In this document: piece after piece, positions 32,840 through 42,458 of the stretch
Position numbering within the stretch: position 1 is the stretch's first letter
How the letters are laid out: each line of letters starts with the position of its first letter
DNA from: Eubacterium sp.
GTDB lineage: Bacteria > Bacillota > Clostridia > Lachnospirales > Lachnospiraceae
Assembly: GCA_024698965.1 (NCBI GenBank)
Contig: JAILQM010000009.1
Location: forward strand, 1 to 54,936
Reading direction: 5' to 3'
DNA length: 54,936 nt
Translations under genes and position numbers: made by a program
The notes under the pieces: model-generated
What the model saw: only the letters and a program-made list of their open reading frames with translations
Told to the model about the DNA's origin: nothing
Database searches by the model: none

Positions 32840-34300
32840 ATGAGATTTGTTAGTGTAAAGAATCTTAAACCCGGTATGATAGTGGCCAAGGGTCTTACGA
32901 ACAGCTCCAAAACCTTTATGATAAAGGAAAATATTGAGCTGACCCAGCAGTATATCAACAGACTTACTGAGGCCGGATATGCCGGACTTTATATAAAAGA
33001 TAAGATATCCGATTCGGTTCAGATTATGGATACAATCGCTCCCGAACTTTTTGCTGAGGGAGTTGAAGCAGTTAAAAATCAGGATATAGGGGCATTGGTC
33101 GAGGTATCAAAGGTCATTGTCTCAGAGGTATTATACAGCGACAATATTTGCGCTGATATCCTGGATTTAAGAAGTTATGATGATTATACCTATCATCATT
33201 CTGTTAATGTCGCTCTTTATTCGACACTTATCGGTAAGAGAATGAATCTGTCGGCCATGGAGCTTGAGATGCTTTGCCAGGCCGGTATCTGCCACGATCT
33301 CGGCAAAAGCAAGATTGACGCATCAATAATTACAAAGCCCGATAAGCTCACGGATGAGGAGTTTGAACTTATAAAAAATCATCCGAGGTACTCTTATGAG
33401 ATTTTAAGCGGATGCTTTAATATTTCCGCCAAGGTTAAGCAGGCGGTGCTTTATCACCACGAAAACGAAGAAGGCACGGGATATCCGGAAGGCCTTAAAG
33501 GGGAGGAGATTCCGCTCTTTGCCAAGATTCTTCACGCGGTGGATGTTTATGATGCCCTCACAAGTAAGAGGCCGTATAAAGAGCCTTTCACACCGGCTGA
33601 GGCGCTTCAGTATATAGACGGAGGAAAGGGAATTCTTTTCGATAAAGATGTTGTTGAGGTAATGATGAAGGTAATTCCGGCTTATCCTCCGGGAATTGAT
33701 GTAACCCTTTCAAACGGGGAAGAATGCCTTTGCATAGCCCATACAAGAAACGCTCTTCGCCCAAGGGTAAGGGTTATTGAGAGAATGGAAGATGTAAACC
33801 TTATGACTGACAGAAGATATAAAGATATTGATATTGTAGAGTCATCGCTTTTGCCGGCAAACTCATGGGCAGAAGATATTGAAAAGCTAAACCAGGAAAA
33901 GATTTCCGCCTTGGAGCATGCTTCGGATAAGACAATTCTTGTTGTTGATGACAGTGTGACATCTCTTATGACAGCCAGAAGCGCGCTTGAGGACAGATAT
34001 AATCTTGTCCTTGTTAAAAATGCAATGCACGCAATGGCGTATGTCAGAAAGAATCCTGCGCCCGACCTTGTGCTTATGGATATTGAGATGCCCGATCTTG
34101 ACGGAATCACCTGCATGAGAAAGCTTAGAGAAATATCAAAAGTGCCCGATATTCCGGTCATCTTTTGCACTTCAATTATAAACGATGCAATTAAGAATCA
34201 ATGCAGATTAATAAATGCCGTAGAATATATTACCAAGCCGATAAGACCTATTTATTTAAGAGAGCGCGTGGCAATTTTCTTCGGGGAATCGAGAGAATAA
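32840..34300 (+). CDS. HD-GYP c-di-GMP phosphodiesterase with C-terminal REC domain
   Basis: 486 residues. An N-terminal DUF3391-like beta segment (1-60) leads to the HD-GYP domain (about 105-285). It has HH at 119-120, H152-D153 in CHDLGKSKID, and HHENEEGTGYP at 206-216; the usual Asp before Gly in HHExxDGxGYP is Glu. A REC domain ends the protein (about 360-480), with VVDDSVTS, LMDIEMPDLDG as phosphoacceptor loop and TKP. It hydrolyses c-di-GMP, probably under phosphorylation control. It may depend on read-through from rnpB, since I see no separate promoter. murE follows its stop by one base. Confidence 0.92.
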   Translation: MRFVSVKNLKPGMIVAKGLTNSSKTFMIKENIELTQQYINRLTEAGYAGLYIKDKISDSVQIMDTIAPELFAEGVEAVKNQDIGALVEVSKVIVSEVLYSDNICADILDLRSYDDYTYHHSVNVALYSTLIGKRMNLSAMELEMLCQAGICHDLGKSKIDASIITKPDKLTDEEFELIKNHPRYSYEILSGCFNISAKVKQAVLYHHENEEGTGYPEGLKGEEIPLFAKILHAVDVYDALTSKRPYKEPFTPAEALQYIDGGKGILFDKDVVEVMMKVIPAYPPGIDVTLSNGEECLCIAHTRNALRPRVRVIERMEDVNLMTDRRYKDIDIVESSLLPANSWAEDIEKLNQEKISALEHASDKTILVVDDSVTSLMTARSALEDRYNLVLVKNAMHAMAYVRKNPAPDLVLMDIEMPDLDGITCMRKLREISKVPDIPVIFCTSIINDAIKNQCRLINAVEYITKPIRPIYLRERVAIFFGESRE

Positions 34301-34301
34301 A

Positions 34302-35771
34302 ATGAAATTATCGTATTTACTTGAAAAACTGGAGTATGAAACAGTTAAAGGAACCACTGATACAGAGATTACAGACCTTGTGTATGACTCTAGAAAAGTC
34401 ACAAAGGGAAGCGTTTTTGTCTGTATCAAAGGAGCGGCTTCGGACGGACATAAGTACGCAAACGACGCTGCATCAAAAGGAGCATTTGCCTTAATTACAG
34501 AAGATGATGTTGAGGTAGATGACTCTTTTGATATTACAATAATTAAGACAAAGGATACGAGAAAAGCCCTCGCGGTTTTATCTGCGGCTTACTTTTCTCA
34601 TCCGGCAGATCGACTTAAAGTAATCGGCGTAACGGGTACAAAGGGCAAGACCACAACAACCTATATGGTTAAGTCCATCTTAGAGCGAGCCGGCATTAAG
34701 ACCGGTCTCATCGGCACAATAGAGACCATAATAGGAGATAAGCATATTCCGGCTGTAAACACTACACCGGAATCTTATATTGTTCAAAAGTCTTTTGCCG
34801 AGATGGAAAAAGAAGGCATTGAATGCGTTGTTATGGAGGTATCTTCCCAGGGACTTATGATGCACAGAGTTGCCGGATTTGAGTTTGAGATGGGAATATT
34901 TACCAATATCGAGCCGGATCACATCGGACCTAACGAGCACGCGAGCTTTGAAGAATACTTAGAGTGCAAGGCGATGCTCTTTAAGCAGTGCAGATACGGA
35001 CTTATAAACTTAGATGACAAGCATTATAAAGACATTATTAAAGACGCAACCTGCAGCATTAAGACATACGGATTTAACGAAGGTGCATCCTACAGAGCAG
35101 AGAATGTAAATATGTTCTCGGGCGGAGGAAGCCTTGGGGTAGAATACGATATAACAGGCGACCTTGATGCTCATATCGTATCTCATGTTCCGGGTAAATT
35201 CAGTGTGTATAATACTCTTTGCTCGGCAGCTATCTGCGATCACTTCGGAATAGATAAAAAGAATATTGAAGAGGCTCTTCTTAATCCTAAGGTTAAGGGA
35301 AGAATTGAGCCTGTTAAGGTATCGGACGACTTTACTTTAATGATAGATTATGCCCATAACGCAATGGCTCTTGAAAGTTTGCTCAGCACTTTAAAAGCCT
35401 ACAATCCGAAAAGACTTGTCTGCCTTTTCGGCTGCGGAGGAAACAGAAGCAAACTCAGAAGATATGAGATGGGTGAGGTGTCGGGAAAACTTGCAGACCT
35501 TACGGTTATAACATCTGATAATCCAAGAGACGAAGATCCGCAGGATATTATAAACGATATCAAAATCGGCATGGAAAAGACGGACGGAAAATACATAGAG
35601 ATTGCCGACAGAAAAGAAGCCATTAAATATGTTATAGAAAACGGTCAGCCGGGCGATATTATTATACTTGCCGGCAAAGGCCACGAAGATTACCAGGAAA
35701 TCAAAGGTAAAAAATATCCTATGGATGAGAGGGTAATCATAAAGGAGATTTTAGAAGAGCTTAAAGGATGA
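34302..35771 (+). CDS. murE: UDP-MurNAc-tripeptide synthetase MurE (meso-DAP type)
   Basis: 489 residues. The Mur ligase N-terminal domain ends in DSRKVTKGSVFVCIKG. The ATP loop is GVTGTKGKTTTTYM, and YAHNAMALE and the C-terminal block follow. DNPRDEDP carries the DNPR motif that selects meso-diaminopimelate rather than lysine. It adds DAP to UDP-MurNAc-L-Ala-D-Glu in the cytoplasm. It agrees with dapF in this window. Its stop overlaps the priA start (ATGA), starting a long compact operon. Confidence 0.97.
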   Translation: MKLSYLLEKLEYETVKGTTDTEITDLVYDSRKVTKGSVFVCIKGAASDGHKYANDAASKGAFALITEDDVEVDDSFDITIIKTKDTRKALAVLSAAYFSHPADRLKVIGVTGTKGKTTTTYMVKSILERAGIKTGLIGTIETIIGDKHIPAVNTTPESYIVQKSFAEMEKEGIECVVMEVSSQGLMMHRVAGFEFEMGIFTNIEPDHIGPNEHASFEEYLECKAMLFKQCRYGLINLDDKHYKDIIKDATCSIKTYGFNEGASYRAENVNMFSGGGSLGVEYDITGDLDAHIVSHVPGKFSVYNTLCSAAICDHFGIDKKNIEEALLNPKVKGRIEPVKVSDDFTLMIDYAHNAMALESLLSTLKAYNPKRLVCLFGCGGNRSKLRRYEMGEVSGKLADLTVITSDNPRDEDPQDIINDIKIGMEKTDGKYIEIADRKEAIKYVIENGQPGDIIILAGKGHEDYQEIKGKKYPMDERVIIKEILEELKG

Positions 35772-37975
35772 AGTACGCAAAGGTTATTGTAGATATTTCT
35801 CATGAAAAACTTGATAGAGCATTTGAGTATTCGGTGCCTGATGAGCTTACAGATAAGGTGCGCCCGGGAGTTATGGTTGAGGCTTCCTTTGGAAAAGGAA
35901 ACCGAAAGATTAAGGGCTATGTTATTGATATAACGGAAACTCCGAGCTTTGACCCGGGCAAAATAAAACCTCTCCTTGGGGTTTGCGAGGGCAGCGTAGA
36001 GATTGAATCTGAACTGATACGCCTTGCATCCTGGATGCACCGCAACTACGGCGGCACAATTATCAAAGCTTTAAAAACCGTTATCCCGGTAAAAAAGACG
36101 GCAAAGCCAAAGGAAAAAAAGACGGTAAGTCTTTTGCTTGATGCAGACGATGCAATGACTGCGCTTGCGCTTTTCGAGAGGAAAAACAATAAGGCCAGGG
36201 CAAGGCTTTTGGGAGCTCTTATAAAAGAGCCGAAGATTCCCTACGAAGTTGTAACCGATAAATTAAATGTATCTTCATCCGTTATGAAGGCGCTTTCAAG
36301 CCTTGGGATGATTGAGATAATATCCGGCAGGGTTATGCGTAATCCTGTAAATGCCCCAAGTGCGGCAAGGAAAAACATTACTTTAAACGAAGAACAAAGA
36401 AAGGCCGCAGACAGAGTTATTTCCGATATGGAAAACGGCAAACACGAGACTTATCTTCTTCGCGGCGTTACAGGCTCGGGTAAGACCGAGGTATATATAG
36501 AGCTGATAGACTATGTTGTATCGAAAGGAAAGAAGGCAATTGTACTTATTCCGGAGATTGCACTTACCTATCAGACGGTAATGAGATTTTACAACAGATT
36601 TGGAGAGAGGGTATCTATTCTTAACTCGAGAATGTCTCAGGGAGAAAGATACGACCAGTATGAGAGAGCAAAATCAGGGGACATAGATGTAATTATTGGT
36701 CCGAGGTCTGCTCTTTTTGCGCCTTTTGAAAAACTTGGGATAATAATAATAGACGAGGAACACGAGACCTCATATCAAAGCGAGAATGTTCCGAGATACC
36801 ACGCGAGAGAAACGGCCGTTGCAAGGGCAAGAATAGCCGGAGCCTCAGTTGTTTTGGGGTCAGCCACTCCTTCACTTGATTCATATTACAGAGCAAAGGA
36901 AGGAATATATAACCTCTTAGAGCTTAAGGAAAGAGCCGGCAATTCAAAACTGGCCCAAACCGAGATTGTAGATTTAAGAGAAGAGCTTAAAAGCGGCAAT
37001 AAATCGGTGTTTAGCAGAAGGCTTCAGGCCGAGATAAAAAGGGCTCTCGAAAAGGAAGAGCAGGTAATGCTTTTCCTAAACCGAAGGGGCATGGCGGGAT
37101 TTGTTTCTTGTCGCTCGTGCGGACATGTGGTAAAATGCCCTCATTGCGATGTTTCGCTCAGTTATCACAGAGGCGGAATACTTAAATGCCATTACTGCGG
37201 CTATGAAGAGCCTATGATAAATGAATGCCCGAAGTGCGGCTCAAGAGCAATCGGCTCCTTTAAGGCAGGCACTCAAAAGATAGAAGAAGCTGTAAACAGG
37301 ATGTTCCCAAAGGCCAAAACCTTAAGGATGGACTATGACACCACAAGGGAAAAGGACAGCTATGAAAATATTTTATCGGCCTTTGCAAACCAGGAGGCTG
37401 ATATACTCATCGGCACTCAGATGATAGTAAAAGGTCATGATTTTCCGAATGTTACTTTGGTCGGGATTCTTGCTGCGGATATGTCGCTTTTTGTGCCCGA
37501 CTTTAGAGCAAAGGAGAGAACCTTTCAGCTTATAACCCAGGCCGCCGGCAGAGCGGGCAGAGGTGATAAAAAAGGCAGGGTAATACTTCAGACCTATCAT
37601 CCGGAGGATTATGCGGTAACGCTTTCGGCAGCTCAAGACTACGAAGGCTTTTACGAGGAAGAGATTGGATACAGGAAAATACTTAAATATCCGCCGGTTT
37701 GGAACATGCTTAAAATCCTTTTTTCCTCACCGTCAAAAAAAGATGCGGATGAGGCTTCAATGAAGGTTTTTGCGCATATAAAAGGCATTATTAAAGACGC
37801 AAAAAATATATCGGTAATAGGGCCGTCGGATGATTCCGTATCAAAGGTAAACGACATTTACAAAAGACTTGTTTATATAAAGGCCGACGATATAAGGATG
37901 CTTGTAAGAATTAAAGATGAAGTGGAAAGAATATCCGAGAATGCGGATATTAACATACAGTTTCAGTTTAATTAA
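35768..37975 (+). CDS. priA: Primosomal replication-restart helicase PriA
   Basis: 735 residues. The N-terminal 3' DNA-binding domain starts MKYAKVIVDISHEKLDRAFE. The superfamily 2 helicase has Walker A GVTGSGKTEVYIEL and DEEH in the Walker B position. The zinc-binding insertion has eight cysteines in four CxxC pairs (CRSCGHVVKCPHC, then CHYC and CPKC). TQAAGRAGRG is motif VI. It reloads the replication fork machinery at stalled forks. Overlap with murE indicates coupled translation. Confidence 0.97.
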   Translation: MKYAKVIVDISHEKLDRAFEYSVPDELTDKVRPGVMVEASFGKGNRKIKGYVIDITETPSFDPGKIKPLLGVCEGSVEIESELIRLASWMHRNYGGTIIKALKTVIPVKKTAKPKEKKTVSLLLDADDAMTALALFERKNNKARARLLGALIKEPKIPYEVVTDKLNVSSSVMKALSSLGMIEIISGRVMRNPVNAPSAARKNITLNEEQRKAADRVISDMENGKHETYLLRGVTGSGKTEVYIELIDYVVSKGKKAIVLIPEIALTYQTVMRFYNRFGERVSILNSRMSQGERYDQYERAKSGDIDVIIGPRSALFAPFEKLGIIIIDEEHETSYQSENVPRYHARETAVARARIAGASVVLGSATPSLDSYYRAKEGIYNLLELKERAGNSKLAQTEIVDLREELKSGNKSVFSRRLQAEIKRALEKEEQVMLFLNRRGMAGFVSCRSCGHVVKCPHCDVSLSYHRGGILKCHYCGYEEPMINECPKCGSRAIGSFKAGTQKIEEAVNRMFPKAKTLRMDYDTTREKDSYENILSAFANQEADILIGTQMIVKGHDFPNVTLVGILAADMSLFVPDFRAKERTFQLITQAAGRAGRGDKKGRVILQTYHPEDYAVTLSAAQDYEGFYEEEIGYRKILKYPPVWNMLKILFSSPSKKDADEASMKVFAHIKGIIKDAKNISVIGPSDDSVSKVNDIYKRLVYIKADDIRMLVRIKDEVERISENADINIQFQFN

Positions 37976-37986
37976 GGAGATAAAAA

Positions 37987-38463
37987 ATGGCGATTAGAAC
38001 AATAAGAACCGAAGGCGATGAAATCTTAAGAAAGAATTGCCGCGAGATTAAGGAAATAACACCGAGAATAAAAGAACTTATTGAGGATATGCTTGATACT
38101 ATGTATGAAGCAGACGGAGTAGGACTTGCGGCTCCTCAGGTCGGAGTGCTTAAAAGGATAGTTGTAATAGACGTAGGCGAAGGCCCTGTTGTAATGATTA
38201 ATCCCAAGATTATTGAAAGCTCCGGTGAGCAGACGGGCGATGAGGGATGTTTATCAGTACCGGGAATGGCCGGAAAGGTTACAAGACCTCAGTACGTAAA
38301 AGCCACCTACTGCGACGAAGAGGGAGATGAGTACGAGATAGAGGCCGAAGACCTTTTCGCAAGGGCCATCTGCCATGAACTTGATCATCTTGACGGAAAG
38401 CTTTATGTGGATATTGTTGAAGGCTCACTTCACAGAGCCGGAGAGCCTGAAGAGGAAGAATAA
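37987..38463 (+). CDS. def: Peptide deformylase
   Basis: 158 residues behind AAGGAG. The three PDF motifs are complete: GVGLAAPQVG, EGCLSVPG (metal Cys) and CHELDHLDGKL (HExxH). It removes the formyl group from new N-terminal methionines, the counterpart of Fmt encoded next. The stop touches the fmt start. The acidic tail is short. Confidence 0.97.
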   Translation: MAIRTIRTEGDEILRKNCREIKEITPRIKELIEDMLDTMYEADGVGLAAPQVGVLKRIVVIDVGEGPVVMINPKIIESSGEQTGDEGCLSVPGMAGKVTRPQYVKATYCDEEGDEYEIEAEDLFARAICHELDHLDGKLYVDIVEGSLHRAGEPEEEE

Positions 38464-39387
38464 ATGAAAATAATATTTATGGGAACACCGGATTTTGCGG
38501 TGGAAACTTTTGAAAGTCTTATTAAGGCCGGACATGAAATAGTCCTTGCCGTAACTCAGCCGGACAGACCGAAGGGAAGAGGCGGTCATATGGCTATTTC
38601 TGCCGTAAAAGAAGCAGCTCTTAAAGAGGGCATAGAGGTATTCCAGCCGGTTAAAATAAGAGAGAGCGAAAACATCGAGTTTTTAAGAAAATACGATGCC
38701 GATATAATTGTGGTTGTGGCCTTTGGTCAGATTCTTCCGAAAGAGATTTTGGATATGCCGAAATACGGCTGCATTAACGTACATGCTTCACTTTTGCCTA
38801 AGTACAGAGGCGCATCTCCCATACAGTGGGCCGTTATTAACGGGGATAAGGTATCGGGAGTTACTATAATGAAGATGGGCGTAGGTCTTGACGACGGAGA
38901 CATTATTTTGCAAAGAGAGATTGAGCTTTGCAAAGATGAGACGGGAGGCTCGCTTTTTGACAGACTTTCAAAAGTCGGAGCAGAGCTTTGCCTTGAAGCT
39001 TTGGCAAAAATAGAGGACAAAAGCGCCGTATTTACTCCTCAGGACGAGAGTAAAGCCACGAAGGTCGGTATTATCAAAAAGCAGCTCGGAGAAATTGATT
39101 TTTCGGGCGAGGCCTATAAAACAGAATGTCTTATAAGAGGCCTTAATCCGTGGCCGAGCGCATTTACTCATCTCAGCGGCAAGATTCTTAAAATCTGGAA
39201 GGCCGAAGTTACTGATGATGAGGGTAAGGCCGGCTGCGTGATCAAAAAGGACAAGACTTCTCTTACCGTGGCCTGCGGAAAAGGAGCTCTTAAAATTACA
39301 GAACTTCAGATTGAAGGTAAAAAGAGAATGAGCGCAGAGGAATTTTTGCGCGGAGCCCATATAAACGAGGGCGATTTTTTGGGATAA
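38464..39387 (+). CDS. fmt: Methionyl-tRNA formyltransferase
   Basis: 307 residues. MKIIFMGTPDFAVETFESL is the standard start. The catalytic core has NVHASLLPKYRGASPIQWAV and GLDDGDI, with the formyl-THF loop between. The C-terminal OB-like domain binds the tRNA. It formylates initiator Met-tRNA. It starts immediately after def with a site inside the def end (GAGGAAG). Confidence 0.97.
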   Translation: MKIIFMGTPDFAVETFESLIKAGHEIVLAVTQPDRPKGRGGHMAISAVKEAALKEGIEVFQPVKIRESENIEFLRKYDADIIVVVAFGQILPKEILDMPKYGCINVHASLLPKYRGASPIQWAVINGDKVSGVTIMKMGVGLDDGDIILQREIELCKDETGGSLFDRLSKVGAELCLEALAKIEDKSAVFTPQDESKATKVGIIKKQLGEIDFSGEAYKTECLIRGLNPWPSAFTHLSGKILKIWKAEVTDDEGKAGCVIKKDKTSLTVACGKGALKITELQIEGKKRMSAEEFLRGAHINEGDFLG

Positions 39388-39390
39388 TAT

Positions 39391-40686
39391 ATGGAAGAGC
39401 GTGAGATTGCGCTTAGAGCGCTTAACGATATAACGGAGAAAAAGCTTTTTGCATCATTTGTGCTCGATAAAACCTTTGAAAAGTATTCTTTTTTGGATAA
39501 AAGAGGAAGAGCCTTTGTGACAAGGCTTGTCGAAGGCACACTTGAGAGGATGATTTTTCTTGACTATGCGATTAACGGCGTTTCTAAAACACCGACGGTC
39601 AGCATGGACAGTTGTATCTTAAATATTTTAAGACTCGGCGCCTATCAGATATTCTTTATGGATAAGGTGCCGGAGCACTCTGCGGTAAATGAGTCCGTAG
39701 AGCTTGCCAAAAAAATGAATAAAAAAAGTCTTTCGGGATTTGTGAACGGAGTGCTCAGGTCACTTGTCAGAAAAAAAGACGGGATAAAGTTTCCTGACAA
39801 AAAAAAGAATCCCGCCGGCTATATTTCGGCAAAGTATTCCTTCCCCAAATGGATGGTCAAAAAAATCATAAAGACATACGGCAAAGAAGATACCGAAAAA
39901 ATGCTTTCCGCGATGCTTGAGGATAAGCCTCTTTCTTTAAGGGTAAATACCTTAAAAACGGATGCCGAAAGCCTGAGGGCCACATTTGAAAGCATGGGGA
40001 TGACATGCAAAAAAAGCACGCTTGCATCAGATGTTCTTATATTGGAAGACGCCGGAAACCTTACCGATACCAAAGAGTTTAAGGACGGACTTTTTTATAT
40101 TCAGGATGTCTCATCTGCGGCAGCGAGCGAGTATTATAATATAAAAAGCGGGATGAAGGTACTTGACGTATGTTCATCTCCGGGCGGAAAAAGCATTTGC
40201 GCCTACCTCCTTATGAACGGGGAAGGAAGCATAATATCAAGAGACGTATCCGAAGATAAGATCAGAAGAATTAAAGAAAATACGGAGCGCCTTGGCCTTT
40301 CGGGCATAACTGCCATGGTTTGGGACGCAACAAGGTTTAATGAAGAAGACGCCGAAAAATACGATCTTGTTATAGCAGACCTTCCATGCTCGGGGCTCGG
40401 CGTTATGGGAAGAAAGACGGATATAAAATATCACGTATCCAAAGAGTCTGTTGAGGAGCTTATTACTCTCCAGAGAAAGATATTATCGGTTGTAAATAAA
40501 TACGTAAGATCCGGCGGATATCTCATATATTCGACCTGTACTTTAAATGCCGAAGAAAATGAGGAAAACGCCAAATGGATAGAAGAGAATCTTCCTTTTT
40601 ACAAAGAGGACGAAAAGCTTTTTGTTCCGGGAATGAGCGAGGAATACTGTGACGGATTTTATGTTGCGAGGTTTAAAAAATGGTAG
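39391..40686 (+). CDS. rsmB: 16S rRNA (cytosine967-C5)-methyltransferase RsmB
   Basis: 431 residues. A NusB-like RNA-binding domain (about 1-130) is followed by a Rossmann SAM methyltransferase: DVCSSPGGKSICAYL for SAM, and the two cysteines in ADLPCSGLGVMG and YSTCTLNAEENE for m5C catalysis and product release. Its end overlaps the rlmN start by seven bases. Conserved place between fmt and rlmN. Confidence 0.96.
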   Translation: MEEREIALRALNDITEKKLFASFVLDKTFEKYSFLDKRGRAFVTRLVEGTLERMIFLDYAINGVSKTPTVSMDSCILNILRLGAYQIFFMDKVPEHSAVNESVELAKKMNKKSLSGFVNGVLRSLVRKKDGIKFPDKKKNPAGYISAKYSFPKWMVKKIIKTYGKEDTEKMLSAMLEDKPLSLRVNTLKTDAESLRATFESMGMTCKKSTLASDVLILEDAGNLTDTKEFKDGLFYIQDVSSAAASEYYNIKSGMKVLDVCSSPGGKSICAYLLMNGEGSIISRDVSEDKIRRIKENTERLGLSGITAMVWDATRFNEEDAEKYDLVIADLPCSGLGVMGRKTDIKYHVSKESVEELITLQRKILSVVNKYVRSGGYLIYSTCTLNAEENEENAKWIEENLPFYKEDEKLFVPGMSEEYCDGFYVARFKKW

Positions 40687-41705
40687 ATATTAAATCAATG
40701 TCTTTAAAAGAGCTTGAAAACTACATAGAAAGCCTCGGAGAAAAACGCTTCAGGGCAAAGCAGATTTATGAGTGGATGCATGTAAAGCTCATAGAAGACT
40801 TTGATGAGATGACAAATATCTCCAAAAGTCTCAGGGAGACTTTAAAAGAGAATGCATCGCTTTGCACCATGAAGATTAAAGAGGTGCAGACCGCCGAAGA
40901 CGGAACTCAAAAATTCCTCTTTGAGACCTATGACGGAGAGTTTGTAGAGTCTGTAAAGATGGTATATAAACATGGAATAAGCGTCTGTATTTCCTCGCAG
41001 ATAGGCTGCAGGATGGGCTGCACTTTTTGTGCATCCACCGTGGGAGGTCTCATAAGAAGCCTTGCTGCAGGAGAGATGCTTGAGCAGATATACAGGATTC
41101 AAAGATACACAAACGAAAGAGTGCATAATGTAGTCGTTATGGGTATGGGTGAACCGTTTGATAATTACGATGAGCTTGTAAAGTTCCTTCATATGGTATC
41201 CGACGAAAACGGATTAAACATAAGCGGCAGAAACCTTACCGTATCTACCTGCGGACTTTGCGATAAGATAAGGGAGTTTGCCGAGGAAGGCTTTACCTGC
41301 ACACTTGCTCTTTCTCTTCATGCGTCTAACCAGGCCACAAGAGAGCGCCTTATGCCGATTGCAAAAATGTATTCTTTTGATGAAGTGCTTTCGGCCTGCG
41401 ACTACTATTTTGAAAAGACCGGAAGAAGAGTAACCTTTGAGTATTCGATGGCGGACGGCATAAACGATTCGGACGAGGATGCCGAAAATCTTTACCGTGC
41501 CGTGGGCAAAAAAAACTGCCATATCAACCTTATTCCGATTAACCCGGTCAGGGAAAACGGATACAAAGAATCCGAAGGTCAAAGGATAGCGGCGTTTAAA
41601 AATAAACTTGAAAAATACGGAATAAATGTTACTATTAGAAGGGAAATGGGCCGGGGTATTGACGCGGCCTGTGGACAACTTAGAAAACGATATAAAGATG
41701 TATAG
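40680..41705 (+). CDS. rlmN: 23S rRNA A2503 (and tRNA A37) C2-methyltransferase RlmN
   Basis: 341 residues. The radical-SAM cluster motif is CRMGCTFC (CxxxCxxC), preceded by CISSQIG. GMGEPFDNYDELVKFL is the SAM-binding GEP block. The C-terminal methyl-carrier cysteine lies in RGIDAACGQLR. It methylates A2503 in the peptidyl transferase centre and A37 of some tRNAs. Cfr is a relative, but the gene order fits RlmN. Confidence 0.97.
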   Translation: MVDIKSMSLKELENYIESLGEKRFRAKQIYEWMHVKLIEDFDEMTNISKSLRETLKENASLCTMKIKEVQTAEDGTQKFLFETYDGEFVESVKMVYKHGISVCISSQIGCRMGCTFCASTVGGLIRSLAAGEMLEQIYRIQRYTNERVHNVVVMGMGEPFDNYDELVKFLHMVSDENGLNISGRNLTVSTCGLCDKIREFAEEGFTCTLALSLHASNQATRERLMPIAKMYSFDEVLSACDYYFEKTGRRVTFEYSMADGINDSDEDAENLYRAVGKKNCHINLIPINPVRENGYKESEGQRIAAFKNKLEKYGINVTIRREMGRGIDAACGQLRKRYKDV

Positions 41706-41727
41706 GATATGAAAGGCGGACAGACTG

Positions 41728-42447
41728 ATGAAAACATTTTCCATGACTGACATAGGGAAAATGCGACAGATAAATCAGGATTCTGTGTTTACCAGCGAAG
41801 AGCCTCTCGGAGCCTTGCCAAATCTGTTCATTGTTGCGGACGGAATGGGAGGCCATAATGCCGGAGATTACGCTTCCAAATATACTGTAGACAGATTTTC
41901 GGAGCTTTGCGCCGAGTCAAAAGAAACCGATATAAGAGCTATTTTTGATGAGGCTGCCACAAAGGTAAACAGTGAACTGATTGACATAGCCGACCACGAT
42001 GTAAATAAAAGCGGTATGGGTACGACACTTGTCGCAGCAACAATTAAAGACGGAAAACTTCATATTGTTAATATCGGAGACAGCAGATTGTATGTCATAG
42101 GTTCTGATATAACCCAGCTTACAAGAGACCATTCTTATGTACAGGATCTTGTACGAAAAGGAGAACTCGACGAAGCGGGTGCAAGAATTCATCCGAAGAA
42201 AAATGTTATAACACGAGCCATAGGTGCTGCACATGAAGTGGAGATCGATTATTTCGAGTACGAAATTGAAGAGGGAGACAGAATTCTGTTATGCTCAGAC
42301 GGTCTTACCAATATGATTGAAGACAGAAACATACGCAGCATTGTTAAGAGCAGGAAAGATCTTGCAGATGCAGTGGCCGCGCTGGTTGACGAAGCGAATG
42401 AATGCGGCGGAGCAGATAATATTTCGGTAATTATGATTGAACCATAG
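41728..42447 (+). CDS. prpC: PP2C-type protein phosphatase PrpC/Stp
   Basis: 239 residues. The metal-binding motifs are FIVADGMGGHNAGDYAS near the start, GDSRLYV and the terminal GADNISVIMIE, as in bacterial PP2C phosphatases. MTDIGKMRQINQDSV is the usual opening. It removes phosphate from Ser/Thr residues added by the kinase encoded next, 11 bases downstream. Confidence 0.96.
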   Translation: MKTFSMTDIGKMRQINQDSVFTSEEPLGALPNLFIVADGMGGHNAGDYASKYTVDRFSELCAESKETDIRAIFDEAATKVNSELIDIADHDVNKSGMGTTLVAATIKDGKLHIVNIGDSRLYVIGSDITQLTRDHSYVQDLVRKGELDEAGARIHPKKNVITRAIGAAHEVEIDYFEYEIEEGDRILLCSDGLTNMIEDRNIRSIVKSRKDLADAVAALVDEANECGGADNISVIMIEP

Positions 42448-42458
42448 GAGATAAAAAG

